Positions 25,599 through 35,223 are shown, counted from the stretch's first letter. The stretch: DNA of 64,000 nucleotides from Pseudomonadota bacterium (GCA_023440825.1 JAEXRL010000030.1:62001-126000); one strand, 5' to 3'. The notes: generated by a model from the sequence alone, not told the origin. A program made the numbers and translations.

Positions 25599-26690
25599 GT
25601 GTCGCACAATACAGATGATTTACGCATTCGTGAAATTAAAGAGTTATCGCCTCCTGCACATGTGATGCGTGAGTTTCCGTGCAGTGTTGAAGTATCCAAT
25701 GTTGTCCACAATGCCAGACGCCACATTCACCAGGTTTTACATGGGCAAGATGACCGCTTGGTCGTTGTAGTGGGGCCTTGCTCTATCCATGACACAAAGG
25801 CTGCACTGGAGTATGCGCAACGTTTACTGGCACAGCGCGAGATTTTCAAAGATGAGCTCGAAATCGTTATGCGCGTCTACTTTGAAAAGCCTCGTACGAC
25901 AGTAGGCTGGAAAGGTCTGATCAACGATCCGCACCTAGATGGCAGCTTTAATATTAATCAAGGGCTGCGCATCGCTAGGGAACTGCTGCTGCAAGTGAAT
26001 GAGTTAGGCTTGCCTGCAGGCTGCGAATTTCTGGACATGATCACGCCTCAGTACATTGCTGATTTGGTTTCCTGGGGAGCAATTGGCGCTCGTACGACGG
26101 AAAGCCAGGTACACCGCGAGCTGTCTTCAGGCTTGTCGTGTCCTGTAGGATTCAAAAATGGTACGGGTGGTGACATTAAAATTGCCGTAGACGCCATTAA
26201 GGCGGCTTCGCAACCTCACCACTTTTTATCAGTCACTAAAGGTGGGCACTCTGCCATCGTATCCACAGTGGGTAACGAGGATTGTCACGTAATTTTGCGT
26301 GGTGGAAAAGCGCCTAACTACGATGCGCAAAGTGTGGAGCAGACCGGTCAGGTGATGGAAAAAGCAGGTCTGAAAGCGCGTATCATGATTGATGCGAGCC
26401 ATGCCAACAGCAATAAAGATTACCGTCGTCAGCCAGAAGTGTTGGCCGATGTGGCTGCGCAAGTGGCTGCCGGCGATGAGCGTATATTTGGCGTTATGAT
26501 TGAAAGCCATTTAGTAGGTGGCCGTCAGGATCTGAGCGATCCGGCCAACATGACCTACGGCCAGAGCATCACTGACGGTTGCATTAACTGGGATGACACC
26601 ATTCAGTGTCTTGAGGGGCTTGCGCAAGCCGTACGCCAGCGTCGTGTCACCATCAATGCGGCTCAGGAAGCCGAGCTTAGCCATAATTAA
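25599..26690 (+). CDS. aroG: 3-deoxy-7-phosphoheptulonate (DAHP) synthase, class I
   Basis: First enzyme of the shikimate pathway, condensing phosphoenolpyruvate and erythrose 4-phosphate. 363 aa, AroF/AroG/AroH type. Landmarks: VVVGPCSIHDTKAALEYA, RVYFEKPRTTVGWKGLIND, GCEFLDMITPQYIADLVSWGAIGARTTES, FKNGTGGDIKIA and DASHANSNKDY. Start is GTG at 25599, preceded by GGAGTAAGG at good spacing; no ATG is near. Which of the three allosteric types (Phe, Tyr or Trp sensitive) it is cannot be read with certainty, but the Phe/Tyr-rich leader suggests control by phenylalanine or tyrosine supply. Confidence 0.95.
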   Translation: MSHNTDDLRIREIKELSPPAHVMREFPCSVEVSNVVHNARRHIHQVLHGQDDRLVVVVGPCSIHDTKAALEYAQRLLAQREIFKDELEIVMRVYFEKPRTTVGWKGLINDPHLDGSFNINQGLRIARELLLQVNELGLPAGCEFLDMITPQYIADLVSWGAIGARTTESQVHRELSSGLSCPVGFKNGTGGDIKIAVDAIKAASQPHHFLSVTKGGHSAIVSTVGNEDCHVILRGGKAPNYDAQSVEQTGQVMEKAGLKARIMIDASHANSNKDYRRQPEVLADVAAQVAAGDERIFGVMIESHLVGGRQDLSDPANMTYGQSITDGCINWDDTIQCLEGLAQAVRQRRVTINAAQEAELSHN

Positions 26691-26712
26691 TAGCGAATAT
26701 TAGGATATCACC

Positions 26713-28125
26713 ATGAATGCTCTTGCAGATTTACAACGTAAACGTCCCATACCTGAGGGGTTTATGGAGGCTTTACAACATAAGTTCCAAGAGCGGTTTT
26801 CGGTGGCCGTGGCAGTGCGTGAGCATCATGGGCGAGACGAGTCTCCGTTTCCGCCTATGCTGCCTGATGCGGTAGTGTTTGCCCAGAGCACCGAAGAGGT
26901 GGCCTGGGTGGCGCGGCATTGCAATGAGCATAAGGTACCACTGATACCTTATGGAGTAGGTTCTTCTTTGGAAGGGCATTTGCTAGCGCTAGAAGGTGGC
27001 GTGAGTTTGGATTTGTCTGGTATGAATCAGATACTGGATATACACGCCGAAGACTTCACGGCCACGGTGCAGGCTGGGGTTACGCGCATGGGCTTAAACG
27101 ACGCCTTGCGCGACACGGGTCTGTTTTTTCCTATTGATCCTGGCGCAGACGCCAGTTTGGGCGGAATGGCCGCTACGCGTGCTTCCGGAACGAATGCTGT
27201 ACGTTATGGCACCATGCGCGAGAACGTCTTAAGCTTGAAAGTGGTGACCGCGGACGGGCGTATTATTGAAACAGCCAGTCGTGCGAAGAAATCATCCGCT
27301 GGCTATGACCTGACGCGTATTTTTGTAGGCAGTGAAGGCACGCTAGGTATTATTACTGAGGTGACGGTACGTTTATATCCCCAAGCTGAAGCCATTTCAG
27401 CAGCGATATGCCATTTTCCCGACATGCAGTCTGCAGTCCGTAGTGTCATTGAAGTCATTCAATTGGGGATTGCGGTAGCGCGTGTGGAGTTCATGGACAC
27501 CGCAGCGGTTCGTGCAACCAATGCCTATAGTAACTTGCAGCTTAAAGAAAGCCCCTTATTGCTTTTTGAATTTCACGGCAGTGCATCCGGTGTGCAAGAG
27601 CAAGCTGTATTGGTGCAAGAAATAACCAGTGATAACGGCGGAATGGATTTTGAGTGGGCTGAGCGCCCCGAAGACCGTAGCCGTTTGTGGACAGCCAGAC
27701 ATAATGCCTATTTTGCTGGCCTGCAGCTACGCCCCGGTTGCAAAGCCAGTACTACCGATGTCTGTGTGCCGATTTCCCGTCTGGCAGAGTGTGTCGAGCA
27801 AACTGTACACGATATGGAGCAAGCCAGTTTTCCCTACACGATTGTCGGGCACGTAGGAGACGGTAATTTTCACGTACTCATGCTACTTGATCCAGATTGT
27901 CAGGAGCAGTGGGCCGAGTCCGAGCGACTGAATCGTCGCTTAGTGCAGCGGGCCATAGATATGGACGGTACCTGTACGGGGGAGCATGGTATTGGCTTGC
28001 ATAAAATGGAGTTCATGTTGGCTGAGCACGGGCCGGACGCTTTAGCACTGATGCACAGCTTGAAGCAGGCATTTGATCCCAACAATATTTTGAATCCTGG
28101 CAAGATGTTGCCAGCACTTTCTTAA
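26713..28125 (+). CDS. FAD-linked oxidase, D-lactate dehydrogenase/GlcD type
   Basis: Flavoprotein of 470 aa with an FAD-binding type 4 domain (VPLIPYGVGSSLEGHLLAL, DPGADASLGGMAATRASG, FVGSEGTLGIITEVTV) and a C-terminal FAD-oxidase domain with HVGDGNFHVLMLLDP and CTGEHGIGLHKMEFM. Best reading is membrane-associated D-lactate dehydrogenase (cytochrome) or another 2-hydroxyacid oxidase such as GlcD; no glcE/glcF genes are adjacent, which favours the single-subunit D-lactate type. Ribosome site AGGATATC precedes the ATG. It follows aroG by 22 bp and may share its transcript, although the functions are unrelated. Confidence 0.87.
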   Translation: MNALADLQRKRPIPEGFMEALQHKFQERFSVAVAVREHHGRDESPFPPMLPDAVVFAQSTEEVAWVARHCNEHKVPLIPYGVGSSLEGHLLALEGGVSLDLSGMNQILDIHAEDFTATVQAGVTRMGLNDALRDTGLFFPIDPGADASLGGMAATRASGTNAVRYGTMRENVLSLKVVTADGRIIETASRAKKSSAGYDLTRIFVGSEGTLGIITEVTVRLYPQAEAISAAICHFPDMQSAVRSVIEVIQLGIAVARVEFMDTAAVRATNAYSNLQLKESPLLLFEFHGSASGVQEQAVLVQEITSDNGGMDFEWAERPEDRSRLWTARHNAYFAGLQLRPGCKASTTDVCVPISRLAECVEQTVHDMEQASFPYTIVGHVGDGNFHVLMLLDPDCQEQWAESERLNRRLVQRAIDMDGTCTGEHGIGLHKMEFMLAEHGPDALALMHSLKQAFDPNNILNPGKMLPALS

Positions 28126-28185
28126 GCTTGGTATCCGTGGCAAAATCAGCATCCTGCTTTGCAGGATGACCAACATAGATAAATC

Positions 28186-29298
28186 ATGACTACTGCACCA
28201 CATAAAGGACGTGTCGTTATAGGCATGTCAGGGGGCGTGGATTCTTCAGTCTCCGCCTGGCTATTAAAGCAACAAGGCTATGAAGTCATCGGTCTTTTCA
28301 TGAAAAACTGGGAAGACGATGACAATACCGAATATTGCTCCTCGCGTCAGGACTGGCTCGATGCGGCCAGTGTGGCCGATTTACTCGGTATAGATATCGA
28401 AGCGGTTAACTTTGCTACTGAATACAAAGATCGCGTGTTTGCGGAGTTCTTACGAGAGTACTCGGCGGGTCGTACGCCTAACCCCGATGTATTGTGTAAT
28501 GCTGAAATTAAGTTCAAGGCATTTTTAGATCACGCCATGAATCTAGGTGCCGAGTTGATTGCCACCGGCCATTACGCACGTGTGCGAGAAATTGATACGG
28601 CTCAGGGATCTAGATTTCAATTGCTTAAGGGCTTGGATGCGAGTAAAGATCAAAGTTATTTTTTGCACCGCCTTAATCAGCAGCAATTGGCGCGAACGCT
28701 GTTTCCCTTGGGGGAGATACAAAAAGAGCAGGTGCGAAAAATCGCTCAGGACTTACACCTTCCGAATGCAGCAAAAAAAGATTCTACAGGTATTTGCTTT
28801 ATTGGCGAGCGGCCATTTCGTGAGTTCTTAAATCGCTATTTACCTACTCAGCCCGGTCTTATTAAAACTCCTGAAGGACAGGTGGTGGGCGAGCATGTGG
28901 GGTTGGCGTTTTATACCTACGGACAACGTAAGGGCTTGGGCATAGGTGGCGTGAAAGGGCGTCAGGCTGCCGACGGTACAGCAGATGCTTGGTATGTAGC
29001 GCGTAAAGATTTGGAAAATAATGTGCTGTATGTGGTGCAAGGGCATGATCACCCCTGGCTGCTACAGAGCGAACTGCAGGCGGCGGATCTGAATTGGATA
29101 GCAGGAGAACCCCCAGCACTTGGGCCTTTAGCGGCCAAAACGCGGTACAGGCAAACTGATGCCGCATGTGAAATTGTGCAAGCCAGTGCTATGGCTATGA
29201 GCTTGCGTTTTACGGAGCCCCAGTGGGCAGTAACTCCTGGACAGTCGGCCGTGCTGTATGACGGTGATGTGTGCTTGGGTGGCGGAATAATACAATAA
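28186..29298 (+). CDS. mnmA: tRNA-specific 2-thiouridylase MnmA
   Basis: Thiolates U34 of tRNA Lys, Glu and Gln using sulfur relayed from IscS. 370 aa. The PP-loop GMSGGVDSS is at residues 13-21; the catalytic Cys pair is C104 (PDVLCNAEIKF) and C204 (STGICFIGE). A short hairpin CATCCTGC-TTT-GCAGGATG at 28150-28168 lies 17 bp before the ATG, probably the 3' end of the preceding transcript or a leader stem, without a T-run. The TauE gene begins 2 bp after its stop, so they are likely cotranscribed. Confidence 0.97.
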   Translation: MTTAPHKGRVVIGMSGGVDSSVSAWLLKQQGYEVIGLFMKNWEDDDNTEYCSSRQDWLDAASVADLLGIDIEAVNFATEYKDRVFAEFLREYSAGRTPNPDVLCNAEIKFKAFLDHAMNLGAELIATGHYARVREIDTAQGSRFQLLKGLDASKDQSYFLHRLNQQQLARTLFPLGEIQKEQVRKIAQDLHLPNAAKKDSTGICFIGERPFREFLNRYLPTQPGLIKTPEGQVVGEHVGLAFYTYGQRKGLGIGGVKGRQAADGTADAWYVARKDLENNVLYVVQGHDHPWLLQSELQAADLNWIAGEPPALGPLAAKTRYRQTDAACEIVQASAMAMSLRFTEPQWAVTPGQSAVLYDGDVCLGGGIIQ

Positions 29299-29300
29299 TC

Positions 29301-30119
29301 ATGGATACTTTACACATCATTTATTTGCTCCTGCTTGGTTCAGGAGTAGGGCTGGCAGCGGGTTTGTTGGGGATAGGCGGGGGGATGGTGTTAGTCCCTT
29401 TCTTAACCCTCTTGCTACCTGGCTTTGGCGTGCCCGCGCATTTACTCGTGCATGCAGCGATCGCCACTTCCATGGCGACGATCATATTTACATCGATCTC
29501 CAGTATGCGTGCGCATCATAAACGTGGTGCGATACGCTGGGATATTGTGCGTTTAATCATTCCGGGCATTTTAGTGGGTGGTCTATTATCGGGTGGTGCT
29601 GCATTTGCCGCGATTTCTCCCTTAGTGCTTGCCCTGGTGTTTTCAGTTTTTGTCTTGTACACCGCTTATACCATGTCGTGGGGTAAGCCGCCTAAAGCAG
29701 GTCGTACCATGCCCGGCCCGGCAGGTATTGTAGGTATGGGCGGCGTGATTGGCTTTGTGTCTGGCTTGCTCGGTGCTGGCGGAGGCTTTTTGTCGGTGCC
29801 TTTTATGGTGCGTGGCAATATCGATATGCGCAATGCCGTGGCAAGCTCCGCAGCGCTAGGGTTTTTTATTGCGGTGGCCAATAGCGTAGGCTATATCTAC
29901 TCAGGACTGTCACAAGTACAAGGCTATCCGGGCATGTTGGGATATATTTACTGGCCAGCTTTAATTTTTGTGTCTGCAACCAGTATCTTTACAGCCCCGA
30001 TTGGTGCTAGCTTGGCGCATCGCCTGCCACAGAAAGTGCTGAAGCGTATTTTTGCTGTCTTGCTAGTGTGTATTGCTATTTACATGCAGTATTTGGCGTT
30101 TCAGCCTGCATTGCAGTAA
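29301..30119 (+). CDS. TauE/SafE-family (TSUP) anion exporter
   Basis: A 272-aa membrane protein with about eight helices, in two similar halves: GLAAGLLGIGGGMVLVPFLTLLL near the N terminus and VSGLLGAGGGFLSVPFMV in the middle, the TSUP family hallmark glycine-rich loops. Members export sulfite, sulfoacetate or related sulfur anions; the substrate here is unknown. The start at 29301 sits 2 bp after the mnmA stop, chosen over an in-frame start inside mnmA. Linkage with mnmA, a sulfur-transfer enzyme, may be coincidental. Confidence 0.9.
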   Translation: MDTLHIIYLLLLGSGVGLAAGLLGIGGGMVLVPFLTLLLPGFGVPAHLLVHAAIATSMATIIFTSISSMRAHHKRGAIRWDIVRLIIPGILVGGLLSGGAAFAAISPLVLALVFSVFVLYTAYTMSWGKPPKAGRTMPGPAGIVGMGGVIGFVSGLLGAGGGFLSVPFMVRGNIDMRNAVASSAALGFFIAVANSVGYIYSGLSQVQGYPGMLGYIYWPALIFVSATSIFTAPIGASLAHRLPQKVLKRIFAVLLVCIAIYMQYLAFQPALQ

Positions 30120-30142
30120 GAAGTAAGCCGGGTTTTCTATAT

Positions 30143-30184
30143 AAAAAAACTGGTAATAGCGCGTAGGCTACTACCAGTTTTTTA
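30143..30184. terminator. Bidirectional terminator between TauE and GST genes
   Basis: AAACTGGTA and TACCAGTTT arms with an inner TAGC/GCTA pairing, flanked by A7 and T6 runs, in the gap between two convergent genes. Confidence 0.88.
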
Positions 30185-30207
30185 TTGGCGCTCGACCTTA
30201 AGTCAAC

Positions 30208-30825
30208 TTAGGGTTGAACGTCAGCTTGTGTGCTGATAAAGGACGGGCGTGTTTCTAGCTTTTCGTATAGGCGCTGTAAGTTACCGTATTGATTGCGCCA
30301 GTTAATGCTAGGAAAGCGCAGATCTAAATAACCTAAGGCACAGCCTACAGCAATATCGCTAAGACCGAAGGTATTGCCCATACAAAATGCCTGTTCACCT
30401 AGACTGTTATTCATGGAGGCCAAGGCAGTGTGAATTTTCTCGTACTGGCGGTCAATCCAATCTTGGTAGCGTAGCTCGGCAGGACGACGATTAATTTCTA
30501 TATTAATGGCGACTGCAGCGTCCAGTATGCCGTCGGCAATGGCCTCCCAGCACTTGACAGCAGCGCGGTCGCGCCCGGACTGAGGAATCAGGCGTCCTAC
30601 AGGCGATAGAGTATCCAAATACTCGACGATAACGCGTGAGTCAAACAAGCTACCCTGATCGTCCATGAGCAGACAAGGCACTTTACCCAAAGGGTTGTGC
30701 TGGAGTATTTGGCTATCAGATGCCCACACGTCCTCCAGAGAAAACTCGTAATCAAGTTTTTTTTCTGCCATGACGACACGCACTTTACGTACGTATGGAC
30801 TGGTGAGAGAACCTAAAAGTTTCAT
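30208..30825 (-). CDS. Glutathione S-transferase family protein
   Basis: A 205-aa GST. The thioredoxin-like N domain reads MKLLGSLTSPYVRKVRVVMAEKKL, with the probable catalytic Ser at position 9 region (SPYVRKV), then NPLGKVPCLLMDDQGSLFDS, the glutathione-binding cis-Pro and Ser block. The all-helical C domain includes FGLSDIAVGCALGYLDLRF. Resembles E. coli YibF. The physiological substrate is unknown. It faces the TauE gene across a bidirectional terminator; a 270-bp region separates it from divergent purB. Confidence 0.92.
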   Translation of the reverse strand: MKLLGSLTSPYVRKVRVVMAEKKLDYEFSLEDVWASDSQILQHNPLGKVPCLLMDDQGSLFDSRVIVEYLDTLSPVGRLIPQSGRDRAAVKCWEAIADGILDAAVAINIEINRRPAELRYQDWIDRQYEKIHTALASMNNSLGEQAFCMGNTFGLSDIAVGCALGYLDLRFPSINWRNQYGNLQRLYEKLETRPSFISTQADVQP

Positions 30826-31095
30826 GTGAAAAATCGGAAAGTTACTGGCTCAAAAAGTATAGCAGGATACGCTTCATGTACTGTGGGACTCTAGGGCAAT
30901 CACAGCCATAAGTCGTTTATCCCTTGAAAGTGTGGTTTTAAAGCCGAAGTTTAACAAAACGCCACATTGTGTTTGCTTTTTTAGGTTAAGTGTAAACGGT
31001 AAGTGGGGCTTGAGCTCTTGCGCGAACGCCTGCGATGTTTTTCGGTAGTGATAGAATGCAGCTTGTTATTTATTCACTTTTTAAATTCGAACACA

Positions 31096-32472
31096 ATGCA
31101 GATAGCTGAAACATTAAGCACTTTAAATGCCTTATCACCCTTGGATGGTCGTTATGGCAGCCGCGTTGGCGCATTGCGAGGTCTGTTGTCTGAGGCGGCT
31201 TTTATGTGGCATAGGGTGGAGGTGGAGCTGGCCTGGCTTGAAGGTCTATCTGATGCCGACCTGCCTGAGCTACCCAGCTTTTCAGCGTCTGCGCGCGCCA
31301 AGCTTCGCGCTTTGGTCAGTGATTTTAGTGAAAGTGATGCCGCCAGAATCAAAGAAATAGAGCGTATTACCAACCACGATGTAAAAGCGGTGGAGTACTG
31401 GCTCAAAGAACAAGTGGCTCAAGATCCTGAGTTGCAGGCGGCGGCAGAGTTCATTCACTTTGCTTGCACTTCTGAAGACATTAATAATGTGTCTCACGCC
31501 TTAATGCTCAGTCGTGCGCGCGATCAGGTCATTGTGCCGCAGTTACAAGCAGTGTGTGACCGGATTCGTGAGCTGGCTCATCAGTATGCGCAACAGCCTT
31601 TGTTATCACGTACACACGGCCAGCCGGCAAGCCCATCTACCATGGGTAAGGAATTTGCTAACGTGGCGGCTCGCTTGCAGGCGGCTATTCATGCGATTGT
31701 CGCGGTGCAGCCTTTAGCGAAAATGAATGGCGCCACCGGTAACTACAATGCCCATTACTCTGCCTACCCGGATATTGATTGGCCAGCATTTAGTAAAACA
31801 GTGCTAAGTAAGCTGGGTATTACGCAAAACCCGTATACGATTCAGATCGAGCCGCATGACTGGATGGCCGCTTACTTCGATGCGATTGCCCGTGCTAATA
31901 CTATTTTGCTCGATTTTAACCGTGATATTTGGGGCTATATTGCCTTGGCCTATTTCAAACAGCGCTTGAAAGAGGGTGAGATAGGTTCTTCCACCATGCC
32001 CCACAAAGTCAATCCTATTGACTTTGAAAACTCCGAAGGTAATCTGGGCTTGGCAAATGCACTGTTGCGGCATTTGTCTGAAAAATTACCCGTTTCTCGT
32101 TGGCAGCGTGATCTGACAGATTCCACTGTGTTGCGCAACTTGGGTGTGGCACTAGGATATAGTGTGGTGGCTTACGATTCATGTGTGCGGGGTTTGGGTA
32201 AGCTGGAGTTGAATGCGGCGGCTGTCGATGCGGATATCGATGCTTGCTGGGAAATTTTGGCCGAACCCGTGCAAACTGTAATGCGTCGTTACGGCTTGCC
32301 TCAGCCATATGAGCAGCTTAAAGAGCTGACGCGTGGCAAGGGAATTACCCAAGAGGCCTTGCAGGGCTTTATTCAAACCCTGGACTTGCCGGCTGAGCCC
32401 AAAGCGTATTTATTGGCCCTGACACCCAGAACCTATTTGGGACAAGCTGTTACGCTCGCGCAAGCAATCTAA
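31096..32472 (+). CDS. purB: Adenylosuccinate lyase PurB
   Basis: Fumarase-superfamily enzyme acting twice in purine synthesis (SAICAR to AICAR, adenylosuccinate to AMP). 458 aa from the chosen start MQIAETLSTLNALSPLDGRYG. The superfamily signature SSTMPHKVNPIDFEN lies at about residues 298-312; TSEDINNVSHALML and RTHGQPASPSTMGKE are the other two active-site regions. An in-frame start at 31003 would add 31 residues (many Leu, Arg) not found in the family and is rejected. No clear ribosome site is visible before 31096. Confidence 0.96.
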   Translation: MQIAETLSTLNALSPLDGRYGSRVGALRGLLSEAAFMWHRVEVELAWLEGLSDADLPELPSFSASARAKLRALVSDFSESDAARIKEIERITNHDVKAVEYWLKEQVAQDPELQAAAEFIHFACTSEDINNVSHALMLSRARDQVIVPQLQAVCDRIRELAHQYAQQPLLSRTHGQPASPSTMGKEFANVAARLQAAIHAIVAVQPLAKMNGATGNYNAHYSAYPDIDWPAFSKTVLSKLGITQNPYTIQIEPHDWMAAYFDAIARANTILLDFNRDIWGYIALAYFKQRLKEGEIGSSTMPHKVNPIDFENSEGNLGLANALLRHLSEKLPVSRWQRDLTDSTVLRNLGVALGYSVVAYDSCVRGLGKLELNAAAVDADIDACWEILAEPVQTVMRRYGLPQPYEQLKELTRGKGITQEALQGFIQTLDLPAEPKAYLLALTPRTYLGQAVTLAQAI

Positions 32473-32487
32473 TACCTGTAAGGGTTG

Positions 32488-32530
32488 GCTCTTTCCGGTT
32501 TTTTTCTTTTTTTCCGGAAAGAGCAGTTTT
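32488..32530 (+). terminator. Intrinsic terminator after purB
   Basis: GCTCTTTCCGG and CCGGAAAGAGC, an 11-bp perfect stem, enclosing a 15-base T-rich loop, followed by AGTTTT. It begins 15 bp after the purB stop. Confidence 0.82.
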
Positions 32531-32620
32531 AGAGAATCGTCTTAATGACAATCTCTAATTCCTAGTGTAAAAATATGGCAGGCTGAGCCCTTTCTTGCTC
32601 AGGCCTCACTAGGAGTTGTC

Positions 32621-33073
32621 ATGAAAAAGCATATCTTGATCACCGTTGTTAGCGCTTTGATGGCTGTTGCAGCCGTTCCCGCTAGCGCGCAATTCGCTAA
32701 ACCCGAGCAAGCGATAGATTATCGCCAAGCCAGTATGACGCTTATTGGTTCGCATTTCGGACGCATGGCGCCTGTGGCCAGAAAAGAGGCCCCTTTTGAT
32801 GCTGCCGCAATAGCAGCTAACGTAGAGGTGCTGTCCGTGTTGGCCAAACTGCCTTGGGCTGCTTTTGGACCAGGCACTGAAGGGGGGGATACCAAAGCCG
32901 AGGCTTGGAGTGATGCGGCGGGCTTTAAAAAAGTAGAGCAGGATTTTCTGGGTGCTGTAGAGCAACTTAAAACGGCTTCACAATCGGGTGACTTTGACGC
33001 TTTTCGCGTAGCCTTTGGTAATGTGGGTAAATCCTGTAAAACATGCCATGACGCGTATCGCAAGGAAAAGTAA
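32621..33073 (+). CDS. Cytochrome c' (class II c-type cytochrome)
   Basis: Periplasmic four-helix haem protein, 150 aa. A signal peptide (MKKHILITVVSALMAVAAVPASA, cleavage after A23) precedes the mature chain; the haem-binding CKTCH motif is at 139-143 near the C terminus, as in cytochromes c'. Such proteins bind nitric oxide or carbon monoxide and are thought to help NO tolerance. AGGAG lies 7 bases before the ATG. It is a single gene with its own probable promoter; tandem hairpins follow its stop. Confidence 0.94.
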   Translation: MKKHILITVVSALMAVAAVPASAQFAKPEQAIDYRQASMTLIGSHFGRMAPVARKEAPFDAAAIAANVEVLSVLAKLPWAAFGPGTEGGDTKAEAWSDAAGFKKVEQDFLGAVEQLKTASQSGDFDAFRVAFGNVGKSCKTCHDAYRKEK

Positions 33074-33518
33074 GAAAGCATCTACTTCTATAAGCGCAGA
33101 ATTGAGGTAGATGGTGCTGCTTACGGTGTCTTAAGCCAGTGGCATGACACCGTGAGCGACAGATCCAGTGTTTGTGGTCGTTATAGCCAGGCTCGCCAAT
33201 AGCAAGGACTGTCAGGGCTAGGCACAATACTGAGTAATTTATAGTCAGACTACCCCAAAGCTATATATGATGGACGTTTGGGCAGGCTTATCCGCAGGTT
33301 TCCTAGCACTTATGCACAATAACTGTGGGTAACTTATTAGCAAGGCTTAGTGCGTACTGAGCAGGCTAATTCCTGGCTTTCATACCTTGATGTTGAGCGA
33401 GTAATGGGCGTGGAAAGAGCGCAGGCGACGCCGAAAAATAGCGTGGGTACATTCGGACTGGCATGATCAGGCAGGCTGTGCTTAACTGGATAGTCAGTTT
33501 TTAGCCGCGAGGATACTT
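33074..33518. other. 445-bp intergenic region with hairpins and DnaA-box-like sites
   Basis: No gene is supported. Two hairpins follow the cytochrome c' gene: CATCTAC/GTAGATG at 33079-33113 and ACGGTGTC/GACACCGT at 33123-33153, neither with a T-run. Then three 9-mers one mismatch from TTATCCACA lie within 45 bp: TTATCCGCA (33288), TTATGCACA (33310) and reverse TGTGGGTAA (33324). The promoter of the UbiB-type gene should lie at the right end, but I see no convincing boxes. Confidence 0.45.
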
Positions 33519-35165
33519 ATGCTAGCCAATACCTTGTTTGCATTGCGTGACCACGCCCGTATTCGTGCGATTGGCGGGGTGGTGGCGCGTTATGGTATCG
33601 AAGATATTATCGAACGCTTAGGCCTGGCCGAGGTGTTGCCAGTGCGCCGGTCTAGCAAAAAGCAGTTGTCCCAACCTAGTTCTCCTGAGCGTTTGCGTCT
33701 GGCATTGGAAGCCTTGGGGCCGTGCTTTGTAAAATTGGGCCAAATTCTAGCCACACGGGCTGATTTATTGGGGCCTGCGTGGACCAACGAACTGGCTAAA
33801 CTGCAGTCTGCGGTGTCGGTGCTCCCATACTCGGTGATGGAGCCTGTTATTGTGGACGCCTTGGGCCAAGACTGGAAGGATCACTTCTCTGAGTTCAATC
33901 CAGAACCCATCGCGGCCGCCTCCATGGCACAGGTGTATCGCGCCGTGCTGGTATCGGGTATGGAGGTGGTGGTAAAGGTGCAGCGTCCGGGCCTGCGAGC
34001 CTTAATTAACGCGGACTTGCGCTTGTTGCACTTGCTGGCACAGTTTATTCATGAGCGCGGCTTATTTCCGCACTATCGTTTGCCCGATATGGTTCGTGCC
34101 TTGAGTGATGCCATGCTGGATGAGCTGGACTTCACCTATGAAGCGCATAATGGTCAAAGTATGCGTGAAAATCTGCGAGGTTTTCAACATATACGTATTC
34201 CTGAAGTAGTGATGCAGTTGTGCAGTCCACAGCTCATGGTGCAGGAGTATATACAGGGCATTGCCGCATCAGATTTATCTGCGATCGAACAAGCAGGCCT
34301 GGATGGCGAAATTCTAGCCGAGCGCGGTGCACAGGCTTTTTTGTACATGGTGCTGCAATGCGGTGTGTACCATGCTGATCCACATCCTGGTAATTTGTTG
34401 GCTTTACCCGGCAACGGTGTTGCGTTTATTGATTTTGGTTTAGTGGGCACGTTAAGCGAACGACGTAAGCAAGAATTGCTGAGTTTGCTGCGAGCCATTA
34501 TAGAAGGTAGGGCGGAAGAGCTCAGTCTGTGCCTGTTGGAATGGTCGGGTGCGCAGGAGCTGGACTGGCAGCAGCTTGATGAGGGGGCGCAGCGTTATGT
34601 GGCACGTCAGTCTCAGGGAAAGTTGCGGATTGGTAAGGCCTTAACCGATTTAATGGCGTTGGCGCGTGAGCAGCACTTAATGCTGCCCGCCGATCTGGCC
34701 TTATTATTTAAAGCCTTGATGACCGCTGAGGGGGTGTTGCTTCGCTTGCATCCCCAATTGGATCTTGCACAAACTGTGGCCCCTCAAATCAAGCAGTCGT
34801 TTCAGCAACAGTACATGCCGGCAGCCTTGGCACAGGACGCGCTCGGACTGCTTGTGGAGTCGCGGAAAGTTTTGCTGGATACTCCCGCCTTATTACGCAT
34901 ACTGATGCATAGGTTGCGGCGCGGTAAACTGGATGCGCGTATTGAAGTGCTAGGCATACAAAAACTTGGGCGCTCCTTGGAATTGGCCGCCACGCGCCTA
35001 GCAATAGCCATTGTCACGGCAGCGTGTGTGCTGGTGCTTGGCCCTATCTTAATTGCAACAGGCCCAAGTTGGCTCGGTTTGTCGGTGTTTGTCTGGTTAG
35101 GTTTGTTGGCCGTTATGGTTGGATTGATCACCGTTTTACGGGGATTCTGGCGTCGTCGCTATTAA
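33519..35165 (+). CDS. UbiB/ABC1-family atypical kinase
   Basis: A 548-aa protein kinase-like ATPase of the UbiB/AarF/COQ8 family, associated with ubiquinone synthesis or lipid homeostasis. Family marks: KLGQ in CFVKLGQILATRADLLG, the alanine-rich loop AAASMAQVYRAVL replacing the normal Gly-rich loop, VVKVQRPGL with the lysine, YHADPHPGNLL and the DFG motif in FIDFGLVGTL. Two hydrophobic C-terminal helices (around residues 495-540) anchor it in the membrane. Not in a ubi operon (no ubiE or ubiJ beside it), so it may be a UbiB paralogue. AGGATACTT precedes the ATG. Confidence 0.9.
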   Translation: MLANTLFALRDHARIRAIGGVVARYGIEDIIERLGLAEVLPVRRSSKKQLSQPSSPERLRLALEALGPCFVKLGQILATRADLLGPAWTNELAKLQSAVSVLPYSVMEPVIVDALGQDWKDHFSEFNPEPIAAASMAQVYRAVLVSGMEVVVKVQRPGLRALINADLRLLHLLAQFIHERGLFPHYRLPDMVRALSDAMLDELDFTYEAHNGQSMRENLRGFQHIRIPEVVMQLCSPQLMVQEYIQGIAASDLSAIEQAGLDGEILAERGAQAFLYMVLQCGVYHADPHPGNLLALPGNGVAFIDFGLVGTLSERRKQELLSLLRAIIEGRAEELSLCLLEWSGAQELDWQQLDEGAQRYVARQSQGKLRIGKALTDLMALAREQHLMLPADLALLFKALMTAEGVLLRLHPQLDLAQTVAPQIKQSFQQQYMPAALAQDALGLLVESRKVLLDTPALLRILMHRLRRGKLDARIEVLGIQKLGRSLELAATRLAIAIVTAACVLVLGPILIATGPSWLGLSVFVWLGLLAVMVGLITVLRGFWRRRY

Positions 35166-35223
35166 GCCCCTTACAATGGTGGTATTAGATGTTTGATGTT
35201 TAGATTATTAGGGAAGCAGTTAA

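Noticed and set aside
31003..31095. N-terminal extension of PurB by 31 residues
   Set aside because: Family members start near MQIAETLSTLNALSPLDGRY; the extension is Leu/Arg-rich and lies in the promoter region.
32967..33227. 86-codon minus-strand frame across the cytochrome c' end
   Set aside because: Overlaps a clear CxxCH gene end and hairpins; Cys/His/Arg-rich translation typical of a random frame.
33288..33332. Replication origin
   Set aside because: DnaA-like boxes are few and imperfect, and dnaA, dnaN, parAB or an unwinding element are not nearby.
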